From: an uncultured Eubacterium sp.
GTDB taxonomy: Bacteria; Bacillota; Clostridia; Lachnospirales; Lachnospiraceae
DNA length: 64,000 nucleotides
Direction of reading: 5' to 3'
Assembly: GCA_910577225.1 (NCBI GenBank)
Contig: CAJTMV010000003.1
Coordinates: 62,001 to 126,000 of the forward strand
The position numbers and the translations under genes were made by a program. A model generated the notes under the pieces. It saw only the letters and a list, made by a program, of their open reading frames with translations. It had not been told where the DNA came from and did no database searches. Positions 57,535 to 64,000 of this stretch are shown piece by piece (within the stretch, counting starts at the first letter, position 1; every line of letters starts with the position of its first letter).

Positions 57535-59031
57535 ATGCAGACAAAAAATTACAAAATCTGGTTTTGTACAGGTTCGCAGGATTTATATGGAGACGAGTGT
57601 TTGAGCCACGTAGCGGCGCACTCGAAAGAAATGGTAGAATATATGAACAAATCCGGTATTCTTCCGTTCGAAGTTGTATGGAAACCAACGCTGATCACAA
57701 ACGAGCTGATCAGAAAGACATTCAACGAAGCGAATACCGATGATGAATGCGCAGGCGTTATCACATGGATGCATACGTTCTCTCCGGCAAAATCATGGAT
57801 TCTCGGGTTAAAAGAGCTCAGAAAACCGTTATGCCATCTTCATACGCAGTACAATCAGGAAATTCCATATGATACGATCGATATGGATTTTATGAATGAA
57901 AATCAGGCGGCTCATGGAGACAGAGAATACGGACATATGGTTACACGTATGGGGATCGAGCGAAAAATCATTGCCGGATACTGGAAAGATGAAAAAGTAC
58001 TGGAAAGAATCGCTTCCTGGATGCGCGTAGCGCTGGGCGTGATTGAAAGCAGCCATGTGCGCGTAATGAGAGTCGCAGACAACATGAGAAACGTAGCGGT
58101 TACCGAAGGCGATAAAGTAGAAGCGCAGCTGAAATTCGGCTGGGAAGTAGACGCTTATCCGGTAAACGAGATTGCAGAAGCGGTTGCAGCCGTATCTGCG
58201 TCTGATACGAACGCGCTCGTAGACGAATACTACGATACTTATGAGATTTTATTGGAAGGCAGAGATCCGGAAGAATTTAAAAAGCATGTGGCAGTACAGG
58301 CACAGATCGAAATCGGTTTTGAACGTTTCCTGGAAGAAAAGAATTATCAGGCAATCGTAACGCATTTTGGAGATCTTGGCGCGTTAAAGCAGCTTCCGGG
58401 TCTTGCGATCCAGAGACTGATGCAAAAAGGTTACGGATTCGGAGCAGAAGGCGACTGGAAAGTTGCGGCAATGGTTCGTATTATGAAGATCATGACAGCC
58501 GGTATGAAAAATGCAAAAGGTACTTCCATGATGGAAGATTATACATATAATCTGGTTCCGGGAAAAGAAGGTATTCTGCAGTCTCACATGCTGGAAGTAT
58601 GCCCGTCTGTTGCGGACGGTCCGATCAGCATCAAATGTCAGCCGTTATCCATGGGCGACAGAGAAGATCCGGCACGTCTTGTATTTACATCCAAAGAAGG
58701 ACCCGGCGTGGCAGCATCTTTAATCGATCTTGGAGACAGATTCCGTCTGCTGATCAATGATGTAGAGTGCAAAAAGGTAGAAAAACCGATGCCGAAGCTG
58801 CCGGTAGGATCAAACTTCTGGGTACCGAAGCCAGATTTCTATACAGGTCTGGAGGCATGGATTCTGGCGGGCGGAGCACATCATACAGCGTTTACGTATG
58901 ACCTGACTTCCGAGCAGATCGGCGACTGGGCATCCATGATGGGAATTGAACCGGTCTATATTACAGACGGCACAACGATTCCGCAGTTAAAGAGAGATCT
59001 GATGTTAGGAAGCGTCGTATACGGCAAATAA
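57535..59031 (+). CDS. araA: L-arabinose isomerase
   Basis: A 498-residue enzyme that converts L-arabinose to L-ribulose with Mn. The start MQTKNYKIWFCTGSQDLYGD, the central HTQYNQEIPYDTIDMDFMN, VTHFGDLG and GAEGDWKVAAM, and the C-terminal AGGAHHTAFTYDLTSEQIGD all fit; metal-ligand Glu and His residues are in place. CAGGAGG stands 8 bases before the ATG. The frame opens at 57484 but without a ribosome site. It opens the pentose cluster; a ribulokinase (araB) and regulator are not in the window. Confidence 0.96.
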   Translation: MQTKNYKIWFCTGSQDLYGDECLSHVAAHSKEMVEYMNKSGILPFEVVWKPTLITNELIRKTFNEANTDDECAGVITWMHTFSPAKSWILGLKELRKPLCHLHTQYNQEIPYDTIDMDFMNENQAAHGDREYGHMVTRMGIERKIIAGYWKDEKVLERIASWMRVALGVIESSHVRVMRVADNMRNVAVTEGDKVEAQLKFGWEVDAYPVNEIAEAVAAVSASDTNALVDEYYDTYEILLEGRDPEEFKKHVAVQAQIEIGFERFLEEKNYQAIVTHFGDLGALKQLPGLAIQRLMQKGYGFGAEGDWKVAAMVRIMKIMTAGMKNAKGTSMMEDYTYNLVPGKEGILQSHMLEVCPSVADGPISIKCQPLSMGDREDPARLVFTSKEGPGVAASLIDLGDRFRLLINDVECKKVEKPMPKLPVGSNFWVPKPDFYTGLEAWILAGGAHHTAFTYDLTSEQIGDWASMMGIEPVYITDGTTIPQLKRDLMLGSVVYGK

Positions 59032-59043
59032 AATTAAAAGTAA

Positions 59044-59076
59044 GACAGGATGTCTGAGAGATGTCAGCGTCCTGTC
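59044..59076 (+). promoter_or_regulatory. Intercistronic stem-loop araA / transaldolase
   Basis: GACAGGA pairs with TCCTGTC, with an inner CTGA / TCAG stem. No T-run follows, so it probably stabilises or delimits mRNA segments rather than ending transcription. Confidence 0.45.
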
Positions 59077-59138
59077 TGCTGATAGATGCAAAACAAGGGA
59101 AAAGGGATGAACCCTAAATATGGAAGGAGAACCAAATT

Positions 59139-59780
59139 ATGAAATTTTTCGTAGACACAGCGATCGTTGAGGAGATCAAAAAAGCAAATGATATGGGCGT
59201 TATCTGCGGGGTAACGACAAACCCGTCTTTAATTGCAAAATCCGGAAGAGACTTTGCGGAAGTGATTAAAGAGATCACAGATATCGTAGACGGTGCGATC
59301 AGCGGCGAAGTGAAGGCTACGACACAGGATGCAGAAGGCATGATTGCAGAAGGCCGTGAGATTGCCAAAATCCATCCAAATATGGTAGTAAAGATTCCGA
59401 TGACAGTGGAAGGCTTAAAGGCAGTAAAACAGTTATCATCAGAAGGAATTAAGACAAACGTAACATTGATTTTTAATGCAAACCAGGCACTGCTTGCAGC
59501 AAGAGCAGGCGCTACGTATGTATCTCCGTTCCTGGGACGTCTGGACGACATTTCCGTACCGGGCGTAGATCTGATTCGCACGATTGCAGAAATTTTTGCG
59601 ATTCATGATATTGAAACAGAGATTATCGCTGCATCGATTCGTAATCCAATCCATATTATCGACTGTGCTCTGGCAGGCGCGCATATTGCAACTGTACCTT
59701 ACAATGTAATCGAAGCGATGACAAAACATCCGCTGACAGACGCAGGTATTGAAAAATTCATTCAGGACAGTTCCAAATAA
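59139..59780 (+). CDS. Fructose-6-phosphate aldolase / transaldolase (TalC type)
   Basis: A 213-residue class I aldolase of the short transaldolase family. Visible are MKFFVDTAIVEEIKKAN, GVTTNPSLIAKSGRDF, the Schiff-base Lys in MVVKIPMT (about 85), TLIFNANQALLAARAGATYV and PFLGRLDD. Length and sequence match the TalC/Fsa group, in which true transaldolase activity is common in Firmicutes. With the adjacent transketolase genes it completes the non-oxidative pentose phosphate steps for arabinose use. Confidence 0.92.
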   Translation: MKFFVDTAIVEEIKKANDMGVICGVTTNPSLIAKSGRDFAEVIKEITDIVDGAISGEVKATTQDAEGMIAEGREIAKIHPNMVVKIPMTVEGLKAVKQLSSEGIKTNVTLIFNANQALLAARAGATYVSPFLGRLDDISVPGVDLIRTIAEIFAIHDIETEIIAASIRNPIHIIDCALAGAHIATVPYNVIEAMTKHPLTDAGIEKFIQDSSK

Positions 59781-59799
59781 TCAGAACAGGACACAGTCA

Positions 59800-59828
59800 G
59801 ATGCAGGGAACATGGTTCTAACTGCATC
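59800..59828 (+). promoter_or_regulatory. Intercistronic stem-loop transaldolase / transketolase
   Basis: GATGCAG pairs with CTGCATC, with an inner GAAC / GTTC stem. No T-run follows. Confidence 0.4.
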
Positions 59829-59849
59829 CTATGGGGAAAGGATATAACT

Positions 59850-60689
59850 ATGACGGATTTAGAACTTCAAAAAACGGCGGTAGAAGTAAGAAAAGGAATC
59901 GTTACAGCTGTCCATGGCGCGAAGGCTGGACATCCGGGCGGCTCCTTATCATCTGCCGACCTGTTTACATATCTTTATTTTGAGGAAATGAATATTGACC
60001 CGAAGGAACCAAAAAAGGCGGATCGCGACCGTTTTGTACTGTCAAAAGGACATACGGCTCCGGGCTTATATTCGGTGCTTGCCAACAGGGGGTTTTTCCC
60101 GGTAGAAGATCTGCCGACACTGCGGCATATCGGTTCGCATCTGCAGGGGCATCCATGCATCCAGCATACGCCGGGGATCGACGCTTCTTCCGGGTCTTTG
60201 GGACAGGGCATTTCGGTGGCCGTAGGTATGGCGCTCTCTGCAAAGCTGAGCAATGACGGTTATCGCGTATATACGCTTCTTGGAGACGGTGAGATTCAGG
60301 AAGGACAGGTATGGGAGGCTTCGATGTTTGCCGGACACCGCAAACTTGACAATCTTTGCGTGATTGTAGACAACAATGGTCTGCAGATCGATGGAAAGAT
60401 CGACGACGTATGCTCTCCATATCCTATTGATGAAAAATTTAAGGCATTTAATTTCCATGTGATTAATGTGGAAGATGGAAATGATATGGCGCAGCTGCGG
60501 GCAGCTTTTGAAGAAGCAAGAGCCACGAAGGGGCAGCCGACAGCAATTGTAATGAAGACCGTAAAAGGCAAAGGAGTTTCTTTCATGGAGAACAAGGCCG
60601 GCTGGCACGGCAAGGCTCCGAATGACGAGGAATATGCAATTGCAATGGAAGATCTTAAGAAAGCAGGTGAAGCGTTATGTCAGAAGTAA
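59850..60689 (+). CDS. Transketolase, N-terminal subunit
   Basis: A 279-residue thiamine-pyrophosphate-binding half. Features are GHPGGSLSSADLFTYLYF, DRFVLSKGHTAPGLYSVLA, GSLGQGISVAVGMALSAKL and the TPP-binding GDGEIQEGQVWEA with VDNNGLQIDGK. In many clostridia and archaea transketolase is split into two polypeptides, so this is a normal split form, not a frameshift. It overlaps its partner by 13 bases. Confidence 0.94.
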   Translation: MTDLELQKTAVEVRKGIVTAVHGAKAGHPGGSLSSADLFTYLYFEEMNIDPKEPKKADRDRFVLSKGHTAPGLYSVLANRGFFPVEDLPTLRHIGSHLQGHPCIQHTPGIDASSGSLGQGISVAVGMALSAKLSNDGYRVYTLLGDGEIQEGQVWEASMFAGHRKLDNLCVIVDNNGLQIDGKIDDVCSPYPIDEKFKAFNFHVINVEDGNDMAQLRAAFEEARATKGQPTAIVMKTVKGKGVSFMENKAGWHGKAPNDEEYAIAMEDLKKAGEALCQK

Positions 60690-61618
60690 AAAAGATTGCA
60701 ACCAGAGAAAGCTACGGCAATGCTTTGGCAGAGCTCGGGAAAGAAGCAGACAACCTTGTAGTATTAGATGCGGATCTGGCTGAAGCGACCAAGACAGGCA
60801 CATTTAAAAAGGCTTTTCCTGACAGACATATCGACTGCGGGATTGCAGAATGTAATATGATGGGTATTGCGGCAGGTATCGCAGCTACCGGCAAAGTTCC
60901 GTTTGTAAGTTCCTTTGCGATGTTCGCGGCAGGACGTGCGTTCGAGCAGGTACGTAATTCGGTCGGTTATCCGCATCTGAATGTGAAGATTGGCGCGACA
61001 CATGCAGGCATTTCGGTCGGTGAAGACGGCGCAAGCCATCAGTGTAACGAAGATATTGCACTGATGCGTGTCATTCCGGGTATGGTAGTAATCAATCCTT
61101 CCGATGATGTGGAAGCAAAGGCAGCCGTAAAAGCTGCTTATGAACATCAGGGACCTGTTTATTTAAGATTTGGACGGCTCGCGGCGCCAGTGATCAATGA
61201 CGGCGCTGATTATAAATTTGAGATCGGAAAAGGCGTAACATTAAGAGATGGCAAAGATATTACTCTGGTCGCTACCGGACTGTGCGTATCCGGCGCGCTG
61301 GAAGCAGCAGAAAAGCTGGCCGCAGACGGTGTGGATGCAAGAGTGATCAATATTCATACGATTAAGCCGTTAGATGAAGAGCTGATTATAAAAGCCGCAC
61401 AGGAAACCGGTAAAATCGTAACGATCGAAGAGCATTCTGTAGTTGGCGGTCTTGGCGGCGCGGTAGCAGAAGTACTGAGCGAAAAGTGTCCGACAAAGAT
61501 GCTTCGGATTGGCGTGGAAGATACGTTCGGCGAATCTGGTCCGGCTGTACAGCTTTTAGAAAAATATGGGCTGGATGCAGCAGGTATTTATAAGAAAGTA
61601 AAGAGTTTTCATGCTTAA
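60677..61618 (+). CDS. Transketolase, C-terminal subunit
   Basis: A 313-residue half containing the pyrimidine-binding and C-terminal domains. Features are RESYGNALAELG, DADLAEATKTGTFKKAFPDR, GIAECNMMGIAAGIAATGKV (with the Glu that activates TPP), ATHAGISVGEDGASHQCNED and VTIEEHSVVGGLGGAVAEVL. Translation is coupled to the N-terminal half through the overlap, supporting a 1:1 complex. Confidence 0.94.
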   Translation: MSEVKKIATRESYGNALAELGKEADNLVVLDADLAEATKTGTFKKAFPDRHIDCGIAECNMMGIAAGIAATGKVPFVSSFAMFAAGRAFEQVRNSVGYPHLNVKIGATHAGISVGEDGASHQCNEDIALMRVIPGMVVINPSDDVEAKAAVKAAYEHQGPVYLRFGRLAAPVINDGADYKFEIGKGVTLRDGKDITLVATGLCVSGALEAAEKLAADGVDARVINIHTIKPLDEELIIKAAQETGKIVTIEEHSVVGGLGGAVAEVLSEKCPTKMLRIGVEDTFGESGPAVQLLEKYGLDAAGIYKKVKSFHA

Positions 61619-61653
61619 AATATAAACAGATTTTATGAAAACTGTACGGGCAT

Positions 61654-61678
61654 GGGCTGTTACGACAGGTAACAGCCC
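61654..61678 (+). promoter_or_regulatory. Stem-loop after transketolase
   Basis: Perfect 10-bp stem GGGCTGTTAC / GTAACAGCCC with a GACAG loop and no T-run, immediately preceding the long inverted-repeat element. Confidence 0.6.
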
Positions 61679-61844
61679 CGGAGCCTGTCTTAAAAATGCT
61701 TTCTGTCAGCTGTATTTCACAATTTGTGGGAGCTTTGCGCCAAAGGAAGGGCGCATGACGGGCGATATAACCTGAATCTGGCGCAGATATCACGCAAATT
61801 GGGGAATGCAAGACGGCGGGAATGATTTTTAAGACAGGCTCCGG
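61678..61844. mobile_element. MITE-like element or long RNA hairpin, 167 bp
   Basis: Perfect 20-bp terminal inverted repeats (61678-61697 and 61825-61844; CCGGAGCCTGTCTTAAAAAT and its complement). The interior continues as an imperfect palindrome, with CAATTTG against CAAATTG and TGCGCCA against TGGCGCA in register, so the whole can fold into one hairpin with arms of about 65 bases. Many interior mismatches would be U-G pairs in plus-strand RNA. No target-site duplication was found and no ORF is present. It lies between transketolase and araD. Confidence 0.55.
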
Positions 61845-61934
61845 TGTTTTATGACAGCAGTGACTGTCGACGGCGCATAGTAAGCGGCGGAATGCGTACG
61901 GTTGATCATTTTATGGAAAAAGGGAGAGTTATCG

Positions 61935-62630
61935 ATGTTAGAAGAATTAAAAAAACAGGTATACGAAGCAAATATGGAGCTGCCAAAGCGCGGTCTTGTT
62001 ACCTATACATGGGGGAATGTCAGCGGAATCGATCGTGAAACAGGTTATTTTGTCATTAAACCAAGCGGCGTGGAATATGAAGAACTGACGCCGGACGATA
62101 TGGTGGTCATGGACCTGGATATGAATAAAATTGAAGGAAAATATAAACCGTCTTCAGACACGGCAACACATGCAGAATTGTATAAAAAATATCTGGAAAT
62201 CGGCGGAGTCGTGCATACGCATTCTACAAACGCAACGTCCTGGGCACAGGCAGGCAGAAGTATTCCGTTGTATGGAACTACCCATGCGGACTATTTTCTA
62301 GGCTCGATTCCGTGTGCGAGGAGCTTAACGCCGGACGAGATAAACGGTGAATATGAGAAAAATACAGGACTTGTCATCATTGAGACACTGGAAGAAAACG
62401 AGATTAATCCGATGTATACGCCGGGGATTTTGTGCAAAAACCATGGACCGTTTACCTGGGGCAAAGATGCGGATCAGGCCGTTTACAACGCAGTCGTATT
62501 GGAAGAGGTAGCAAAAATGGCGCTGAATACTGAGCTCATCAATCCAAAAGCAGAGCCGGCGCCGGACAGCATCAAGGATAAACACTTCTATCGCAAGCAT
62601 GGCGCAAACGCTTATTACGGGCAAAATTAA
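61935..62630 (+). CDS. araD: L-ribulose-5-phosphate 4-epimerase
   Basis: A 231-residue zinc-dependent class II aldolase-like enzyme that converts L-ribulose 5-phosphate to D-xylulose 5-phosphate. Features are GLVTYTWGNVSGIDRETG, IKPSGVEYEELTPDDMVV, the zinc ligands in VVHTHSTNATSWAQ (His 94 and 96) and the downstream His in ILCKNHGPFTWG. GGGAG precedes the ATG at 61935 at 8 bases. It supplies xylulose 5-phosphate to the transketolase encoded just upstream. Confidence 0.95.
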   Translation: MLEELKKQVYEANMELPKRGLVTYTWGNVSGIDRETGYFVIKPSGVEYEELTPDDMVVMDLDMNKIEGKYKPSSDTATHAELYKKYLEIGGVVHTHSTNATSWAQAGRSIPLYGTTHADYFLGSIPCARSLTPDEINGEYEKNTGLVIIETLEENEINPMYTPGILCKNHGPFTWGKDADQAVYNAVVLEEVAKMALNTELINPKAEPAPDSIKDKHFYRKHGANAYYGQN

Positions 62631-62703
62631 CAGAAGAAACGAATCTGCTGCGCCGGATGCGGAAATGGTGTGGTTGCGGAAATGAAGAAAGGCGGATTTA
62701 AAA

Positions 62704-63750
62704 ATGAAGAAAGAATCATTTGGAACAGGCAGACATGGGGAAGCGGTGTCTGTCTATATGCTGGAAAATAAGAGCGGCGCAGTCGTTCGTGTAACGGATT
62801 ACGGCGCAGCGCTTGTTTCGATTATCGTACCGGATAAAAACGGGAATATGCAGGATGTCCTGCTTGGTTATGATAATGTAACCGGCTATGAAAACAATAC
62901 ATGCTATTTTGGCGCTGTCATCGGCAGAAACGGCAACCGGATTGCCAATGCGCAGCTGACCATTAACGGTGTGTCTTATCAGCTGGATGCGAATGATAAT
63001 GAGAACAATCTGCATTCCGGAGTAAAAGGAATGGATACAATGGTATGGAATGTCAGCGAACAAACGCAGAATACGATTACGCTGACGTGTAAGAGCGCAG
63101 ACGGGGAACAGGGATTTCCCGGAAATATGGATGCGGAGGTAACTTACGTACTGACGGATGACTGTACGGTGGAGATTCATTACAAAGCGGTGTCCGATCA
63201 GGATACGGTAGCCAATTTTACAAATCACGCATATTTTAATCTGGAAGGACACGCATCCGGCAGCGTGCTTGGTCAGGAATTAATGCTGCGGGCGTCAAAT
63301 TTTACGCCGGTCATCGATTCCAAAGCGATTCCGACAGGAGAAATCGCTCCGGTCGCAGGCACGCCGATGGATTTTACGACGGCGAAGACGATTGGAAGAG
63401 ATATTGAAACCGACGATATTCAGGTGAATTACGGCGGCGGATATGACCACAATTTTGTGCTGGATAAGCAGGAGAAAGGCGCGTTTGAACTGATTGCGGA
63501 AGCGTATGCGCCGGGAACCGGCATTGTCATGAAAGTATTTACAGATCTGCCGGGCGTGCAGTTTTATTCCGGAAACTTTATTACAACGCAGGACGGAAAG
63601 CAGGGTGCGGTTTATGAAAAGAGACAGGGATTCTGTCTGGAAACGCAGTATTTCCCAAATTCTGTCAATGAGCCGAATTTTGAGTCTCCGATTCTGAAAG
63701 CAGGAGAAGTCTATACGACGAAGACGAGCTATCAGTTTGGGGTAAAATAA
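62704..63750 (+). CDS. galM: Aldose 1-epimerase (mutarotase)
   Basis: A 348-residue enzyme interconverting alpha and beta anomers of sugars. Features are GAVIGRNGNRIANAQLTING (about 73-92), NLHSGVKGMDTMVWNV, the catalytic His in NFTNHAYFNLEGH (about 175-187), GGYDHNFVLD and the catalytic Glu region CLETQYFPNSVN near the end. In this cluster it would speed conversion of arabinose anomers before isomerisation. There is no signal peptide. Confidence 0.94.
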   Translation: MKKESFGTGRHGEAVSVYMLENKSGAVVRVTDYGAALVSIIVPDKNGNMQDVLLGYDNVTGYENNTCYFGAVIGRNGNRIANAQLTINGVSYQLDANDNENNLHSGVKGMDTMVWNVSEQTQNTITLTCKSADGEQGFPGNMDAEVTYVLTDDCTVEIHYKAVSDQDTVANFTNHAYFNLEGHASGSVLGQELMLRASNFTPVIDSKAIPTGEIAPVAGTPMDFTTAKTIGRDIETDDIQVNYGGGYDHNFVLDKQEKGAFELIAEAYAPGTGIVMKVFTDLPGVQFYSGNFITTQDGKQGAVYEKRQGFCLETQYFPNSVNEPNFESPILKAGEVYTTKTSYQFGVK

Positions 63751-63782
63751 AAATCTGATCAGAGAATCGGATAAATATGATG

Positions 63783-63825
63783 CAGCAGCTCCGTTTATGT
63801 GAGCTGCTGTATTTTGTATTTTATG
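63783..63825 (+). terminator. Terminator of the arabinose cluster
   Basis: 9-bp perfect stem CAGCAGCTC / GAGCTGCTG with a 9-nt loop, then ATTTTGTATTTT. Confidence 0.7.
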
Positions 63826-63937
63826 CAGGCCAAAGTCTTTTTATACCGAACGCCGGTTATTTATGATATAATAAAAGAAAACGGGGAAATAAAGGTATCT
63901 GGGAACTTTTATTTCAAAACGAAGGAGGCGGTCAGAC

Positions 63938-64000
63938 ATGTTACAGAAGAGGTCCGTGCATATGGCGGCAGTGATTCTGACGGTTTGTTTTTTAATATTT
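63938..64000 (+). CDS. Start of an exported or membrane protein (cut by window end)
   Basis: GAAGGAGG stands 9 bases before an ATG at 63938, and 21 codons are visible. The peptide begins MLQKRSVHMAAVILTVCFLI: basic residues followed by a hydrophobic core with a Cys, consistent with a signal peptide, lipoprotein signal or membrane anchor. A TATAAT at 63867-63872 lies upstream. Nothing further can be said. Confidence 0.65.
   Translation, partial: MLQKRSVHMAAVILTVCFLIF

Noticed and set aside
59850..61618. Frameshifted transketolase
   Set aside because: Two-gene transketolases with a short overlap are the normal form in many clostridia, and both halves have proper starts and ribosome sites.
1..64000. 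tRNA, rRNA, prophage or integrative element
   Set aside because: No tRNA cloverleaf, rRNA segment, integrase, transposase or phage structural gene was recognised on either strand.

Overview
The window is a chromosomal segment of a spore-forming, anaerobic, Gram-positive clostridium, most likely a member of the Lachnospiraceae. The evidence is gene content and order: the sporulation and division block hup-rqcP-yabP-yabQ-divIC-spoIIE-tilS-hpt-ftsH, the ecfA1-ecfA2-ecfT-truA-rplM-rpsI block, a flavodiiron protein typical of anaerobes, a chemoreceptor, a PilZ protein and a Wadjet-type defence operon. Nearly all genes lie on the plus strand. No rRNA, tRNA, intact transposase or prophage genes were seen. 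No database search was run; all names rest on motifs, lengths and gene order read by eye.

Layout. 1-1.1 kb: end of a phosphohexomutase. 1.2-9.1 kb: HU and the sporulation/division/tilS-hpt-ftsH block, with a spoIIE promoter that has the 21-bp spacing known from Spo0A-activated promoters. 9.4-16.7 kb: a GH13 glycosidase, an ECF-type sigma factor paired with a membrane-anchored beta-propeller protein, a flippase-like membrane protein and serine acetyltransferase; the last two share a duplicated promoter element. 16.9-24.4 kb: a secreted Big_2 protein, small unknown genes, and a TetR-MMPL-heptad-repeat envelope cluster. 24.6-31.4 kb: endonuclease III, a DnaQ-like exonuclease, a 42-residue membrane peptide, a VanW protein, an AIR-synthase-family protein, and an Lrp regulator with an aminotransferase. 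31.5-36.4 kb: TrmL, the ECF vitamin-transport module, TruA and ribosomal proteins L13 and S9. 36.6-40.1 kb: a SprT-like protease, a chemoreceptor and a PilZ protein.

40.08-41.34 kb holds the most unusual feature: 1.2 kb without a protein gene, filled by a degenerate repeat array (about 38-bp units every 62-83 bp). A strong minus-strand promoter stands at one end and a bidirectional terminator at the other, which suggests a non-coding transcript of about 0.95 kb. On that strand most units carry a purine run 8-9 nt before a tiny ORF, ATG plus four codons plus TAA.

41.3-45.5 kb: SecA, then a flavodiiron protein with a highly structured 5' leader. 45.8-53.9 kb: a four-gene Wadjet (JetD-JetA-JetB-JetC, MksBEFG/condensin-like) anti-plasmid operon. 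Its promoter is a near-copy of the flavodiiron promoter. 53.9-57.3 kb: proline genes proBA, a Uma2-family nuclease and a divergent ThyX. 57.5-63.8 kb: an L-arabinose/pentose-phosphate cluster (araA, transaldolase-like aldolase, split transketolase, araD, galM). Its intergenic gaps contain stem-loops, including a 167-bp MITE-like hairpin with perfect 20-bp inverted ends. The window closes in the first 21 codons of an exported or membrane protein.
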